From contig NZ_WAAO01000003.1 in the NCBI RefSeq assembly GCF_008868005.1, positions 1-64,000 on the forward strand: 64,000 bases of DNA, read 5' to 3'. Shown piece by piece: positions 51,622-62,564 of the stretch. How positions within the stretch are numbered: the first letter of the stretch is position 1; every line of letters starts with the position of its first letter. Origin of the DNA: Microbacterium algeriense (GTDB taxonomy: Bacteria > Actinomycetota > Actinomycetes > Actinomycetales > Microbacteriaceae). The translations under genes and the position numbers were made by a program. Under the pieces are notes generated by a model that saw nothing but the letters and a program-made list of their open reading frames with translations, was not told the origin of the DNA and searched no databases.

Positions 51622-53549
51622 CGCTGCACCTCCTTCTCGGTGATCGGGTCTTCGTCGGCGGCCTGCATCCCGAGGCCCGCACGGACCTCTTCGTCGATCT
51701 CGGCCTGCTCATCGCGGATGATCGGGATCGCTCCCGTCCGCGCCGCCTCCTCCGCCTCGAGGCTGGAGATGACGTGACGGTAGTGCCGGCTCGTCTTCAG
51801 CAGCTCGGAGTGCGTCCCGACCGCCGTCACACGGCCGGCTTCGAGCAGGGCCACGCGATCGGCGAGCGCGACCGTCGACGGGCGATGCGCGACGATCATG
51901 GCGGTGGTGTCGGCGAGCACGTGGCGGAGCGCCTCCTCCACCAGCGCCTCGGTGTCGACGTCGAGCGCCGACAGCGGGTCGTCGAGCACGAGGACCTTCG
52001 GCTTCGCCGCGACCGCACGGGCGAGGGCGAGCCGCTGACGCTGACCACCGGAGAGGCTGAGCCCCTCTTCGCCGATCACGGTCTCGACGCCGTCGGGCAG
52101 CGAGTCCACGAATCCGGCCTGGGCCACGTCGAGCGCTTCGCGGAGCACGCGCTCGGCCTCCTCGCTGTGCACGTCGAGCTCGGCGCGACCGAGCAGCACG
52201 TTCTCCCGGACGGTCGCCGAGAACAGCGTCGCGTCCTCGAACGCCATGGCGATGTGCTGGCGGAGCTCTGCCAGCGGGAGATCGCGCACGTCGACGCCGT
52301 CGAGCGTGACTCTGCCGCCCGTGACGTCGTAGAGACGCGTGGGCAGCGTGGTCAGCGTCGTCTTGCCGCTGCCGGTCAGACCCACGAGTGCCATCGTCTC
52401 GCCGGGGCGGAGCACCAGGTCGATGCCGTCGAGCAGATCGCGCTCACCGGAGCCGGCGTCCTGGTAGCGGAAGTGCGCGTTCTCGAACGCGAGCTCTCCG
52501 CGCGGGTTCTCGATGTGCACCGGGTGCTCGGGGTCGGTGATGGTGTTGGTCTCGGAGAAGATGTCGAACACGCGGTCCGTGGCCGTCCGGGCGTCGAGCA
52601 TGAACGAGAACAGGAAGCCGATCGACTCGATGGGCCACCGCAGCACGACGGCCATCGCGAAGAAGGCGAACAGCTGCGCCTCGTCGATCTGCCCCTGAGA
52701 GATCAGCCAGATGCCCGACATCAGGCTCAGACCGAACGCGATCTGCGGCATGAGGTCGAGCCAGAACCAGATCGACGCGATCGCGCCCGCCTTGCTCATC
52801 TCGGTCTCGCGCAGCGTCTCGGCCTGGCGGCTGAAGCGGCTCAGGGCGTGCTTTCCGCGACCGAAGGCCTTGAGCACGCGGATGCCGTGCACACTCTCCT
52901 CGACGCTGGTCGCGAGGTCGCCGGCCTGATCCTGGCTGCGGCGGGTGAGCGCACCGTAGCGCTTCTCGAACAGGTAGCCGCGGATCCACAGCGGGATCGC
53001 CGTGACCAGGAAGATCGTGCCGAGCAGCCAGTGCCACCGGAACAGGAGCACGGAGCCGATGATGATCGTGAGGATGTTGACGACCAGCAGCACGAGGCCG
53101 AACGCGAGCCAGCGGCGGATGAGGCCGATGTCCTGCATCATGCGGCTGAGCAGCTGTCCCGACCCCCACCGGTCGTGGAAGGACACCGGCAGCGTCTGCA
53201 GCCGCGAGTACAGCTCGGTGCGCATCCTGTACTCGACCTGCGTGGCCGGGTTGAGCACGAACTGGCGACGCAGCCACACCATGAGCGCCTCGCCGAGGGC
53301 GAGCGCGAACACGGCGAGCGCGCCCCAGACGATCGCACTGATCTCGCCGGAGCGGACGGGGCCGCTGATGATCTGCTCGAGGACGATCGGGATCATCAGG
53401 GCGATGACGGCGGCGATGAGCGCGCTGGCTGCTCCGCCGGCGAGCCGCCAGATGACCGGCTTCACGAAGGGCTTCAGGCGCCACAGTGCGGCCGGAGTGG
53501 AAAGGGTCGATGAAGGTGAGGGATTCTGCACGGAGGGCGAGGAGGACAT
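51618..53549 (-). CDS. ABC exporter half-transporter (degenerate catalytic site)
   Basis: A 643-residue exporter subunit with six helices in about 35-330. The nucleotide-binding domain has Walker [10 protein letters not shown], the consensus signature [10 protein letters not shown], and Walker [13 protein letters not shown], in which the catalytic Glu is replaced by Asp. It is the first transporter gene after a 21-residue leader peptide and a strong hairpin in the mRNA leader. With the overlapping next gene it forms a heterodimeric exporter. Confidence 0.92.
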   Translation of the reverse strand: MSSSPSVQNPSPSSTLSTPAALWRLKPFVKPVIWRLAGGAASALIAAVIALMIPIVLEQIISGPVRSGEISAIVWGALAVFALALGEALMVWLRRQFVLNPATQVEYRMRTELYSRLQTLPVSFHDRWGSGQLLSRMMQDIGLIRRWLAFGLVLLVVNILTIIIGSVLLFRWHWLLGTIFLVTAIPLWIRGYLFEKRYGALTRRSQDQAGDLATSVEESVHGIRVLKAFGRGKHALSRFSRQAETLRETEMSKAGAIASIWFWLDLMPQIAFGLSLMSGIWLISQGQIDEAQLFAFFAMAVVLRWPIESIGFLFSFMLDARTATDRVFDIFSETNTITDPEHPVHIENPRGELAFENAHFRYQDAGSGERDLLDGIDLVLRPGETMALVGLTGSGKTTLTTLPTRLYDVTGGRVTLDGVDVRDLPLAELRQHIAMAFEDATLFSATVRENVLLGRAELDVHSEEAERVLREALDVAQAGFVDSLPDGVETVIGEEGLSLSGGQRQRLALARAVAAKPKVLVLDDPLSALDVDTEALVEEALRHVLADTTAMIVAHRPSTVALADRVALLEAGRVTAVGTHSELLKTSRHYRHVISSLEAEEAARTGAIPIIRDEQAEIDEEVRAGLGMQAADEDPITEKEVQR

Positions 53550-53594
53550 GTCTCTCAGACGAGTTTCGTATGGACAGCGGTTGCGGAAGGGGAC

Positions 53595-53628
53595 GGATGC
53601 GAGAGCGGACCCACAGGGTCCGGCATCC
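53595..53628 (-). promoter_or_regulatory. Leader hairpin between leader peptide and ABC exporter
   Basis: A bulged hairpin: CGGACCC/GGGTCCG with a three-base loop, extended by GGATGC/GCATCC around a five-base bulge. Its 10-base arm (53601-53610) is repeated exactly at the 3' end of the leader-peptide ORF (53659-53668), so the central segment could pair with either. Confidence 0.55.
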
Positions 53629-53654
53629 GATGCAGAAGGTGGGGCGGGGTGGCT

Positions 53655-53720
53655 CTAGGAGAGCGGACGCGCCGGGGTCGAGCCGAGAGCTGCGATCCGC
53701 GCGGTGGCGATCGTGGTCAT
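53655..53720 (-). CDS. Leader peptide (21 residues) of the ABC exporter operon
   Basis: The small ORF encodes MTTIATARIAALGSTPARPL plus a final Ser. It has the best ribosome site in the area, GGAGG five bases before the ATG, and lies about 100 bases upstream of the exporter genes inside their leader. Antibiotic-exporter genes in Gram-positive bacteria are often controlled by ribosome stalling on such a peptide. That role here is inference from position and from the repeated hairpin arm. Confidence 0.55.
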   Translation of the reverse strand: MTTIATARIAALGSTPARPLS

Positions 53721-53773
53721 GGTGTCCTCCTCAGGGGCTCGGCGATGTCGTCCGGTTGGCGCGACAGCCCACC

Positions 53774-53803
53774 AGCCTATTGCTGTGAACCAGCTGAACA
53801 CAA
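53774..53803 (-). promoter_or_regulatory. Promoter of the ABC exporter operon
   Basis: On the minus strand TTGTGT (53803-53798) and TAGGCT (53779-53774) are 18 bases apart, about 53 bases before the leader-peptide ATG. This implies a leader of more than 200 bases before the exporter gene. Confidence 0.6.
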
Positions 53804-53917
53804 GACTCATTCCCGATCCGAGTGTTGAGCTCGCATCGGCGCGGCTGACTGGCCGGTCGGTGTGCGTCGCGAAGGACGCCCACCGACCGGCGATGATCGA
53901 CGTGACGGTGTGCGGGG

Positions 53918-56365
53918 TCAGCAGCAACGCAGCCACGCCGCCGGCGGAAGCCAGCGGGGGCCGAGTCCGCGCCCGGGGTGCGCCGCGCCGTGACCGCGCG
54001 GGCACGGGAAGCTCGCGCTCGTCCGCCGTTCCACGGTGACGGTGACGGAGGCGCGCGCGGCGCTTCCGGCGGCGTCCTGACCGATCGCGATCAGTTCGTG
54101 TGTCCCGGCGTCGACGGCCGGCACGGTGAACGTGAGTCGAGCGACGCCCTCCTCATCCGCGACGGCTGTTCCGAGCACGCGGGGGGCGGAGTGGAGTTCG
54201 AACGTCGCCGTGGATCCCGGCCGCAGATGCGCGGCGGTCACGGTCGCGGACTCACGCACCCTGAGCACGGGAGCGGACGAAGTCACCACGGGCGGCGGCA
54301 CCGGCGCGCACTCGAGCTGCATGTCCAGCCAGTCGGCGTGATCGTAGGCATTGCCGTTCCCCGCATCGTCGACGACGAGTGTCAGCATCTCGACCCCCCG
54401 CACATCGAGACGGAAGTCCTGTCGCTGTCGGTAGCCGATGACGCCGTCGGCTCGCCACAGAGTGCGGTCATCACCGCTGATCTCCCCTCCGATCGACGGA
54501 GTACCCCAGGTCGTGTCCCCGCCCGACGTCTCGTCGTCGATGCCCAGAGCGCCGACGAGCCGGCTGCACTGCGCGCCCAACCACACCTGCACCGCGGACT
54601 TCGCGTGGCTTCCGATCCCCTTCTGCGTCACCGTTCCGTTCACAGTGAGCGGCCGCTGCTCCACGCTGACGTCCTTCCGCACCTGGCCCCAACCGGTCTC
54701 AGCGCGGACGAACGTCAGGTCGGACACGTGGGTGTTCGTCGAGGGCGCCGGCGGCACGACCGTCACCGAGACGGACCCGTCGCCGCCCGTGGACAGCTTC
54801 AACGGCAGCGTCTTCTCCCCGAGCGCGACCGACGTCGACACCGAGACGCTCACGTCGACCGTCGCTTCACCGCCCGCGGGTACGGAAGGGATCGGATACG
54901 GGGCGCCTCCTGTGTCCACACCGTCGACGCCACCCACCGTGAGGGTCGCCCCTTCGAGCGGGACGGCGCCTGAATTCGACACGACCACCGGAACGACGCC
55001 GGTTCGACCCTGCGAGAGCGTCCCGGCACCTGAGGCCGTGACCAGACCGGGCAGCGCGGGGTCGGTACCGGGAGCGAGGCGGAGGATCACGGTGTCGTGC
55101 GCGCCGACGCGCGCGCTCACCGACCGGGTCGCGTTGTACAGGTCCTTCTGCGCCCAGGCATCCCGCACCACGTAGGCATCCCCCGACGCGTGAACGGCTG
55201 ACAGGGATGTGGTGATCGTCTGCGCCTGATCCGCGGTGTTCAGGAGGGCGACCGCCAGCTCATCGCCCGCGAGCCGCCGAGCCCACACCTGCGCTCCCCC
55301 GACGTCCGATATGCGCTCGGCCTGAGCTCCGAGGGGATCCTGATCGATGTCGACGATCTCCCTGTTCCCGACGACGGCGAGGACGTCTGCGCTGAGAGCC
55401 GACACATCGGTGCCGAGGAACAGCGGCGCAGCCAGCATCGCCCACATCCCGAAGTGGCTCCTGTTCTCGGCCAGGGTCATCGACCCGTTTCCGGTCTGCA
55501 GCATGTCCGGGTCGTTCCATGCGCCCGGGCCGGCGTAGGAGGACAGCCCGGCCTGGGAGTTGATGATGGAGAGGACAGACGACCAGCGGGGGCCGATGTC
55601 CCCAGTGGTGCGCCAGAGGTTCGCGACCGGTCCGGCCCACGTCCACGGCTTGGTCTCGCCGTACTCCGAGATGCCGTAGACGATCGGCCGCCCGGTCGCG
55701 GCAAGAGCATCGCGCATCTTCGCGAAAGCGGCGGGGCGCTCGAGTCCGTTCGTCACGTCGGCGCGGCACCAGTCGTACTTCAGGTAGTCCACGCCCCAGT
55801 CCGCGAAGGTCTGGGCATCCTGCGCCTCGTGTCCGAAGCTCGCGATGCCCGTGACCGGATAGCCGTCCCAGTAGTTCGCACACGTCTCGCTTCCGGGAGA
55901 GCTGTAGATGCCGAACTTCAGCCCCGCATCGTGCACATAGGTCGCGAGGGCTTCGATGCCTGAGGGAAACCGGACCGGGTCAGCGAACAGCTCACCATGG
56001 TCGTCTCGTCCGCCCTGCCAGCAGTCGTCGACGACGACGTACTCGTATCCGACGGACTTCAGTCCTCGGTCCACGATCGCCTCCACGGCGGACTTCACCG
56101 CTGCCTCGGACAGATCGTTGCAGTGCACCTGGTTCCAGCTGTTCCACCCCATGGGCGGAGTGAGCGCCAGGCCGTTGTCGAGCGCCTGCGCAGTCGGCGC
56201 TGCGAGCGGTGCCATCACTCCGAGAGGGAGCGCGATCGCCGCAGCGACCAGGAGCGAGATCGGCCGCAGCGGACCGTTCCGCCGTCGACGCCGCACCAGA
56301 CGCGCGGCTGCCGACAGGCGGGAGTCGACCCCGCTCCTCTTCCCTGTTCTCATCGTGTTTCGCAT
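53918..56365 (-). CDS. Secreted GH27 alpha-galactosidase-like enzyme with NPCBM domain
   Basis: An 815-residue secreted glycosidase. A long, Arg-rich N-region and a hydrophobic core end at about residue 62 (PTAQA-LDNG). The GH27 barrel has LTPPMGWNSWNQVHC, the nucleophile D198 in YLKYDWCRAD and the acid/base region WNDPDML (D285, D287). An NPCBM-type sugar-binding domain lies near 560-710, then an Ig-like segment. The last 30 residues switch to a Pro/Gly/Arg-rich stretch ending Cys-Cys, unlike an LPXTG or helix anchor. The start at 56365 has GAGAGG ahead. Galactose, arabinose or GalNAc specificity is open. Confidence 0.85.
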   Translation of the reverse strand: MRNTMRTGKRSGVDSRLSAAARLVRRRRRNGPLRPISLLVAAAIALPLGVMAPLAAPTAQALDNGLALTPPMGWNSWNQVHCNDLSEAAVKSAVEAIVDRGLKSVGYEYVVVDDCWQGGRDDHGELFADPVRFPSGIEALATYVHDAGLKFGIYSSPGSETCANYWDGYPVTGIASFGHEAQDAQTFADWGVDYLKYDWCRADVTNGLERPAAFAKMRDALAATGRPIVYGISEYGETKPWTWAGPVANLWRTTGDIGPRWSSVLSIINSQAGLSSYAGPGAWNDPDMLQTGNGSMTLAENRSHFGMWAMLAAPLFLGTDVSALSADVLAVVGNREIVDIDQDPLGAQAERISDVGGAQVWARRLAGDELAVALLNTADQAQTITTSLSAVHASGDAYVVRDAWAQKDLYNATRSVSARVGAHDTVILRLAPGTDPALPGLVTASGAGTLSQGRTGVVPVVVSNSGAVPLEGATLTVGGVDGVDTGGAPYPIPSVPAGGEATVDVSVSVSTSVALGEKTLPLKLSTGGDGSVSVTVVPPAPSTNTHVSDLTFVRAETGWGQVRKDVSVEQRPLTVNGTVTQKGIGSHAKSAVQVWLGAQCSRLVGALGIDDETSGGDTTWGTPSIGGEISGDDRTLWRADGVIGYRQRQDFRLDVRGVEMLTLVVDDAGNGNAYDHADWLDMQLECAPVPPPVVTSSAPVLRVRESATVTAAHLRPGSTATFELHSAPRVLGTAVADEEGVARLTFTVPAVDAGTHELIAIGQDAAGSAARASVTVTVERRTSASFPCPRGHGAAHPGRGLGPRWLPPAAWLRCC

Positions 56366-56617
56366 GGCACGCCTCTCGCTGTCGCGGCCCCTCAGGAACG
56401 AAACCGTCGCCGGGACGACCGACGCCCTGCGCGAGACGCAGCTTTCCCCGCTTCGGTGCGAGCCGCGGCAACACTGCTCAAGGCGATGATCGGCGAGTGC
56501 GCTCCTTCGGGACTCGGATCGAGATTCGGTGGTGGCGTGCAAAGTATTACACGCTACTGCCGTTGAAAGCGATGTATTGCAGGCCAGGTGAACGCCTGGG
56601 ACCTCGGCGCGGCTGAC

Positions 56618-57115
56618 TCAGCGGGCGGCGGCCTCCCGGGCGAGGAGGCGCTCCTTGACATCGAGACCCCAGGCGAATCCCCCGAGGCTGCCGTCCGTGC
56701 GCAGCACGCGGTGACAGGGCACGAACAGCGCCGGTGCGTTGCGCGCGCAGATGGACGCGGCGGCGCGCACCGCCGTCGGGCTTCCGAGCCGAGTCGCGAA
56801 GCCGGTGTAGGTGAGAGGCTCTCCCGGCGCGATGCTGCGGAGCGCGGACCAGCCGGCGAGCTGGAGCGCGGTGCCGGTCTGCTTCACCGCGACGGTGTCG
56901 ATCGCCGTGACGTCACCGGCGTAGTACGCGTGCGTCGCCGCTGCCGCCTCCGTCTCGCCGTCCGCGAGATGCTCCGGACGGACGGCGGGCGAGAGTCTCG
57001 CCAGGATCGCCTCGACGTCGGAGGTCCAGCCGGATGCCAGCACCCGCTGCCGGTCGTCGGCGAGGATCGTGAAGGCCCCGTCCGGGGTCTCGATGGTCTG
57101 GATGAGCGCGGTCAT
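56618..57115 (-). CDS. ogt: Methylated-DNA--[protein]-cysteine S-methyltransferase
   Basis: A 165-residue O6-methylguanine-DNA methyltransferase. The acceptor is C134 in [12 protein letters not shown], and the helix-turn-helix part reads [30 protein letters not shown]. It repairs O6-alkylguanine in a suicidal reaction. Its ATG overlaps the stop of the ada-alkA gene (ATGA), so both repair proteins are made together. Confidence 0.94.
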   Translation of the reverse strand: MTALIQTIETPDGAFTILADDRQRVLASGWTSDVEAILARLSPAVRPEHLADGETEAAAATHAYYAGDVTAIDTVAVKQTGTALQLAGWSALRSIAPGEPLTYTGFATRLGSPTAVRAAASICARNAPALFVPCHRVLRTDGSLGGFAWGLDVKERLLAREAAAR

Positions 57116-58632
57116 GACTTCTCCTTCGTGGACGTGTCTGCGATGGGGTGCTGCGCCGAGGGCGGTGCTGCTCGGCGAGGGCCGGCCGGACGCACCGGGG
57201 CGGCGCGCCAGAGGTGGGCGCTCAGATAGCTGCGCCACGGGGCCGTGCGCTCCGCCCAAGCGGTGAGCGGCTTCGCCTCGGCGGGGAGTCCGACGGCGGC
57301 GGCACCGGCGCGGAGGGCGACATCCCCCGGCAGCAGGACGTCGGGGTCGCCGAGGACGCGCATGCGCACGTAGTCCGCTGTCCAGGGGCCGATCCCCGGC
57401 ATCGCGAGCAGCCGGGCCCGCTGCTCCGCGCCGTCGTCGCCCACCGTGAGCGGCAGCGAGCCGTCGGCGAGGGCGGCGGCAGCACCGGTGATGGCACGGA
57501 TCCGCGCGGCCGGACCGCGGAGCACCTCGGCCCCGTGTTCGGCGATCGCGTCCATCGTGGGGAAGAGGAGGCCGTCTTCGGCGCGCTCCCCCAGCGCCGC
57601 GGTGAGCGCCGTGAGCGCCGTGCGAGCTGCGACCACCGTGATCTGCTGCCCGATCATGGCGCGGATGAGCATCTCGTGCGGGTCCGCAGACCCCGGCACG
57701 CGCATCCCGGGGGTCCTGGCCACGATCGGTGCGAGCTCGGGATGCGCGGACAGCGCCTCCTCGATCGCCAGCGGGTCGGCATCGAGATCGAAGATGCGGC
57801 GCACGGTCGAGACCAGCGGGGCGAGGTCACCGAGCCTGGCGACGCGGGCCCGCAGGTGCAGACGCGACGATTCGTCCTGTCGCACCTCGAACCAGGCGGG
57901 GCCGCCGGCCATCCGCAGGTGTCGCGAGAACGAGCTCGGGCCCGCCTCCTCCACGCCCGCGACGGCACGGGCATCCATCCAGGCGAAGATCCCGCTCGCA
58001 TCGAGAGGCCCCCGATAGGGAAGCACGAGGTCGATCGAGCCGGGAACCGCGGGAGCGGGGGTCCGGCGACGCGCCCTGAGCTCACCGGGGGTCAGGCCGA
58101 ACACCTCGCGGATCGTGTCGTTGCACTGGCGGATGCTGGCGAATCCGGCGGAGAACGCGACGTCGGAGATCGGCATGTCGGTGCCGACGAGGAGCATCCG
58201 CGCGGTGTGCGCGCGGTGGGCGCGGGCGAGCGCGAGCGGTCCAGCGCCGAGCTCCGAGGACAGCAGGCGGGTCAGGTGCCGACTCGAGTACCCGAGACGC
58301 GCCGCGAGCCCCGGCACGCCTTCGCGTTCGACCACCCCGGCGGAGATGAGGCGCATGGCCCTCGCCGCGACGTCACCGCGGACGTCCCACGCCGGGGACC
58401 CGGGCGCGGCTTCGGGAAGGCAGCGCTTGCACGCCCGGTAGCCGGCCTCGTGGGCAGCCGCGCTGGTAGGATAGAAGGTGACGTTCTGGGGCTTCGGCGT
58501 GCGCGCAGGGCAGCTCGGTCGGCAGTAGATTCCGGTCGAGCGCACGGCCGTCACGAACTGTCCGTCGAAGCGGGTGTCGCGCGCGCTGATCGCACGGTAG
58601 CGCTCATCGAAGTCGACCAGGGGGAGGCTCAT
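57112..58632 (-). CDS. AdaA-type regulator fused to AlkA DNA-3-methyladenine glycosylase
   Basis: A 506-residue fusion. Residues 1-80 are the Ada zinc domain with C37, C41, C68 and C71, matching Ada C38/C42/C69/C72; C37 would accept methyl from phosphotriesters. Residues 85-190 are an AraC-type helix-turn-helix pair ([32 protein letters not shown]). Residues 200-480 are an AlkA glycosylase with an AlkA N-terminal domain, the hairpin [15 protein letters not shown] and the catalytic Asp in LLPGDVALR. It senses methylation, activates its own genes and excises alkylated bases. CAGAGT six bases before the ATG suggests a leaderless start. Confidence 0.94.
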   Translation of the reverse strand: MSLPLVDFDERYRAISARDTRFDGQFVTAVRSTGIYCRPSCPARTPKPQNVTFYPTSAAAHEAGYRACKRCLPEAAPGSPAWDVRGDVAARAMRLISAGVVEREGVPGLAARLGYSSRHLTRLLSSELGAGPLALARAHRAHTARMLLVGTDMPISDVAFSAGFASIRQCNDTIREVFGLTPGELRARRRTPAPAVPGSIDLVLPYRGPLDASGIFAWMDARAVAGVEEAGPSSFSRHLRMAGGPAWFEVRQDESSRLHLRARVARLGDLAPLVSTVRRIFDLDADPLAIEEALSAHPELAPIVARTPGMRVPGSADPHEMLIRAMIGQQITVVAARTALTALTAALGERAEDGLLFPTMDAIAEHGAEVLRGPAARIRAITGAAAALADGSLPLTVGDDGAEQRARLLAMPGIGPWTADYVRMRVLGDPDVLLPGDVALRAGAAAVGLPAEAKPLTAWAERTAPWRSYLSAHLWRAAPVRPAGPRRAAPPSAQHPIADTSTKEKS

Positions 58633-58638
58633 CCCCCC

Positions 58639-58644
58639 ACTCTG
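58639..58644 (-). promoter_or_regulatory. Candidate leaderless -10 box for ada-alkA
   Basis: CAGAGT ends six bases before the ATG at 58632 on the minus strand, a near match to the TAGNNT box. Confidence 0.4.
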
Positions 58645-58717
58645 CCACGCACCCCCGACCTCGACTGGCGGAAATCGGACATCGCGGTGCCGCTTCGCCG
58701 AGGCCCCGCCCCCGCGA

Positions 58718-58757
58718 CGAGACCCCGGTGTGCGGACGTCTGCACACCGGGGTCTCG
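58718..58757. terminator. Terminator hairpin after purH
   Basis: A 16-bp perfect stem, CGAGACCCCGGTGTGC and its complement, with an 8-base loop, lies 22 bases after the purH stop on the minus strand. Confidence 0.7.
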
Positions 58758-58778
58758 ACGGAAACCGGGGGTCTCGGC

Positions 58779-60386
<1,608 letters not shown>

Positions 60387-60436
60387 GATGGGCTCCTTCG
60401 TGCGGGGGCTTCGGGATGGAGTTCGGTTGCGGAAGG

Positions 60437-61024
60437 TCAGGGTGCGGGGTCCAGGGAGACGTCGCCGGTGGCGATGCCTCGGACCACGTCGATGAGGAGT
60501 CGACGTTCGACGGGCTTGATGCGCTCGTGCAGGGAGTGCTCGGTGTCGTCGGCGCGGATCTGCACGCGCTCCTGAGCGAGGATCGGTCCGGTGTCGACGC
60601 CGTCGTCCACCACGATCACGCTCGCGCCCGTCTGCGTCACGCCCGCGGCGAGCGCGTCGCGCACGCCGTGCGCGCCGGGGAACTCCGGCAGGTAGGCGGG
60701 GTGCGTGTTGATCAGGCGCGGCGAGTACCGGGCGACCAGCGACGCGGGCAGGAGGCGCATGAGACCGCTGAGCACGACCAGGTCGGGTCTCCAGACGTCC
60801 AGCTGGCGGCCCAGCTCCTCGCCCCAGGCCTCGCGGCTCTCATGCTCATGCCACGGCACGGTGAAGCTGGGGATGCCGAACTCCTCGGCGTGGGCGAGCC
60901 CTTCGGCTTCGCGGTCGGCGCCGACCACGATCACCCTGGCAGGGAAATCGGGATGACGAGCGGCCTCGAGGAGGGCGCGAAGATTCGAGCCGGTGCCCGA
61001 GATGAGAACGGCGACCGTGAGCAC
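60437..61024 (-). CDS. purN: Phosphoribosylglycinamide formyltransferase
   Basis: A 195-residue Pur[13 protein letters not shown] binds the GAR phosphate, and [22 protein letters not shown] with [13 protein letters not shown] supplies the Asn-His-Asp triad. It formylates GAR with 10-formyl-THF. The GTG start at 61024 has TAGACT exactly six bases upstream and no Shine-Dalgarno, so it is probably leaderless. The gene order PerM-like, purN, purH matches that of mycobacteria. Confidence 0.96.
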   Translation of the reverse strand: MLTVAVLISGTGSNLRALLEAARHPDFPARVIVVGADREAEGLAHAEEFGIPSFTVPWHEHESREAWGEELGRQLDVWRPDLVVLSGLMRLLPASLVARYSPRLINTHPAYLPEFPGAHGVRDALAAGVTQTGASVIVVDDGVDTGPILAQERVQIRADDTEHSLHERIKPVERRLLIDVVRGIATGDVSLDPAP

Positions 61025-61030
61025 GCGCCC

Positions 61031-61036
61031 AGTCTA
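61031..61036 (-). promoter_or_regulatory. Leaderless -10 box for purN
   Basis: TAGACT ends six bases before the GTG at 61024 on the minus strand. Confidence 0.55.
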
Positions 61037-61085
61037 GCGGGGGACGCGCGATGCTCCCTCCGCCGGTCGCGCCCACGGTGCCGGT

Positions 61086-62474
61086 TCAGTCGCGACGGTC
61101 GGCCGGGTCGACGGGCGGGGCGGTGAACCCGCGGAGATCGTCGAGCGGTGCCGTGTCATCGAAGGCCGTGACCTCGCGGACCGGCACGTCGGAAGCGGGC
61201 GCGGGCGTCTCCGGCAACGGCTCGAGCTCGGTCATCTCCGCCAGCCAGCGGTCGGTGCGCTCCTCGGCCAGCTCGTCACGGTTGCGCGGGGAGAGCAGCA
61301 GGATCGCTGCTCCGATCAGGACCTCCACCCCGAGCGCGAGAGCGAACGGGCCGACGGAAGGACCCACGTCCGACAGCCGACCAGGTCCGATCGAGCCGTG
61401 GGCGAACACGGCTGCGAGCGCGGCGATCCCTGCCGTCACGGCGGCGATGCCTCCGGCGATCACGGCGCGCTGCACCATGCCGAGCGGGGTGCCCTCCCAC
61501 ACGAGGCGCGACCGCACCGCCCAGCCGGCGAAGGCACCGGCGGCCACGGGGACGATGACCACGATCAGCATCCAGATCGAGCTGTTCTCGGGCAGCAGTC
61601 CGAACACGGGGATCCCGGGGACGACGCCCAGCTGCGTCCCGGCCGGCGACACCGCGGTGCCGACGCCGACGGCGAACCCCGGGCCGGCGAGCCAGGAGGC
61701 GGTCCACACGACGATCGTCGGCAGGTAGAGCAGCTGCGCGAGAGTCAGCACGGTCGCGCCGAGCGCATCCACGCGCGCGGACTGGAACAGCGCGACGACC
61801 TCGCCACCGCGGAAGAGCGTCGTGAGCGCGAGGGCCAGGGCGGACGCCCCGACGACGCCCACCAGGGCGAACGCCGCACCGCGGACGACCGCTGCCGGAA
61901 CCGGTGCCCAGTCCGCACGGGCGTCGACCCGATCGTGCAGCCGATCGAGGAGACCGCCGTCGCCGTCCTCCCAGGCGATCCGCACCGCTCCGCACAGCGC
62001 CCCCACGAGATAGACGGCGGCGGGGAGCACGATCGCGAGAGGCAGCGGCGTCTGCGCTGCATCCAGCCGTGCGGTCAGAGCGACACCGGCGGAGATGAGG
62101 GAGAACACCACGGCACCGGAGAGCGACCCGAGCAGCCACGCCCCGGAGGACGCCGCCCGGCGGCCCGATCGCGCGGCGAAGAGGAGCGTGAAGAGCAGGA
62201 ACGCGAGCGGGGTGACCGACACCGCGAACGTCGCGGCCTCCGGCGGGATCGCGAGCGCCACCAGAAGCTCAGCCGGGATCGTCACGGCGAGCGGAACACC
62301 GTGACCGAACTGCCACAGCGTTCCGGTGAGCGGCCAGAGCGCGCCCCAGTCCGCCGTGATGCCGAACGCCAGTGTCCACAGCAGCGTCAACGGCGCCAGG
62401 AGCACGACGAGACCGACCGCCGCGGCGATGGCGGCGTCGAAGGCGGCGAGGAGCGCGACGAGGAGGCGTTGCAT
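61086..62474 (-). CDS. DUF6350 integral membrane protein (PerM-like)
   Basis: A 462-residue protein with about ten hydrophobic helices and a charged, Pro-rich cytoplasmic tail (residues 405-462). Segments such as LWTLAFGITADWGALWPLTGTLWQFGHGVPL are typical of DUF6350. In Mycobacterium the homologue Rv0955/PerM, next to purN-purH, is linked to cell division under stress. The same neighbours here support orthology, though the function in this organism is inferred. Confidence 0.82.
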   Translation of the reverse strand: MQRLLVALLAAFDAAIAAAVGLVVLLAPLTLLWTLAFGITADWGALWPLTGTLWQFGHGVPLAVTIPAELLVALAIPPEAATFAVSVTPLAFLLFTLLFAARSGRRAASSGAWLLGSLSGAVVFSLISAGVALTARLDAAQTPLPLAIVLPAAVYLVGALCGAVRIAWEDGDGGLLDRLHDRVDARADWAPVPAAVVRGAAFALVGVVGASALALALTTLFRGGEVVALFQSARVDALGATVLTLAQLLYLPTIVVWTASWLAGPGFAVGVGTAVSPAGTQLGVVPGIPVFGLLPENSSIWMLIVVIVPVAAGAFAGWAVRSRLVWEGTPLGMVQRAVIAGGIAAVTAGIAALAAVFAHGSIGPGRLSDVGPSVGPFALALGVEVLIGAAILLLSPRNRDELAEERTDRWLAEMTELEPLPETPAPASDVPVREVTAFDDTAPLDDLRGFTAPPVDPADRRD

Positions 62475-62540
62475 AGCGCTTCGAGACTACGACGAGTTCC
62501 TCTGCAAGCCCCGGGGGCGCGCGTGGGGTCGGCGACACGA

Positions 62541-62546
62541 TAGCGT
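62541..62546 (+). promoter_or_regulatory. Candidate -10 box for the purine permease gene
   Basis: TAGCGT lies 18 bases before the ATG at 62565, leaving a short leader that contains the GGAGG ribosome site. Confidence 0.4.
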
Positions 62547-62564
62547 TTCTCCGGAGGTTTCCCG

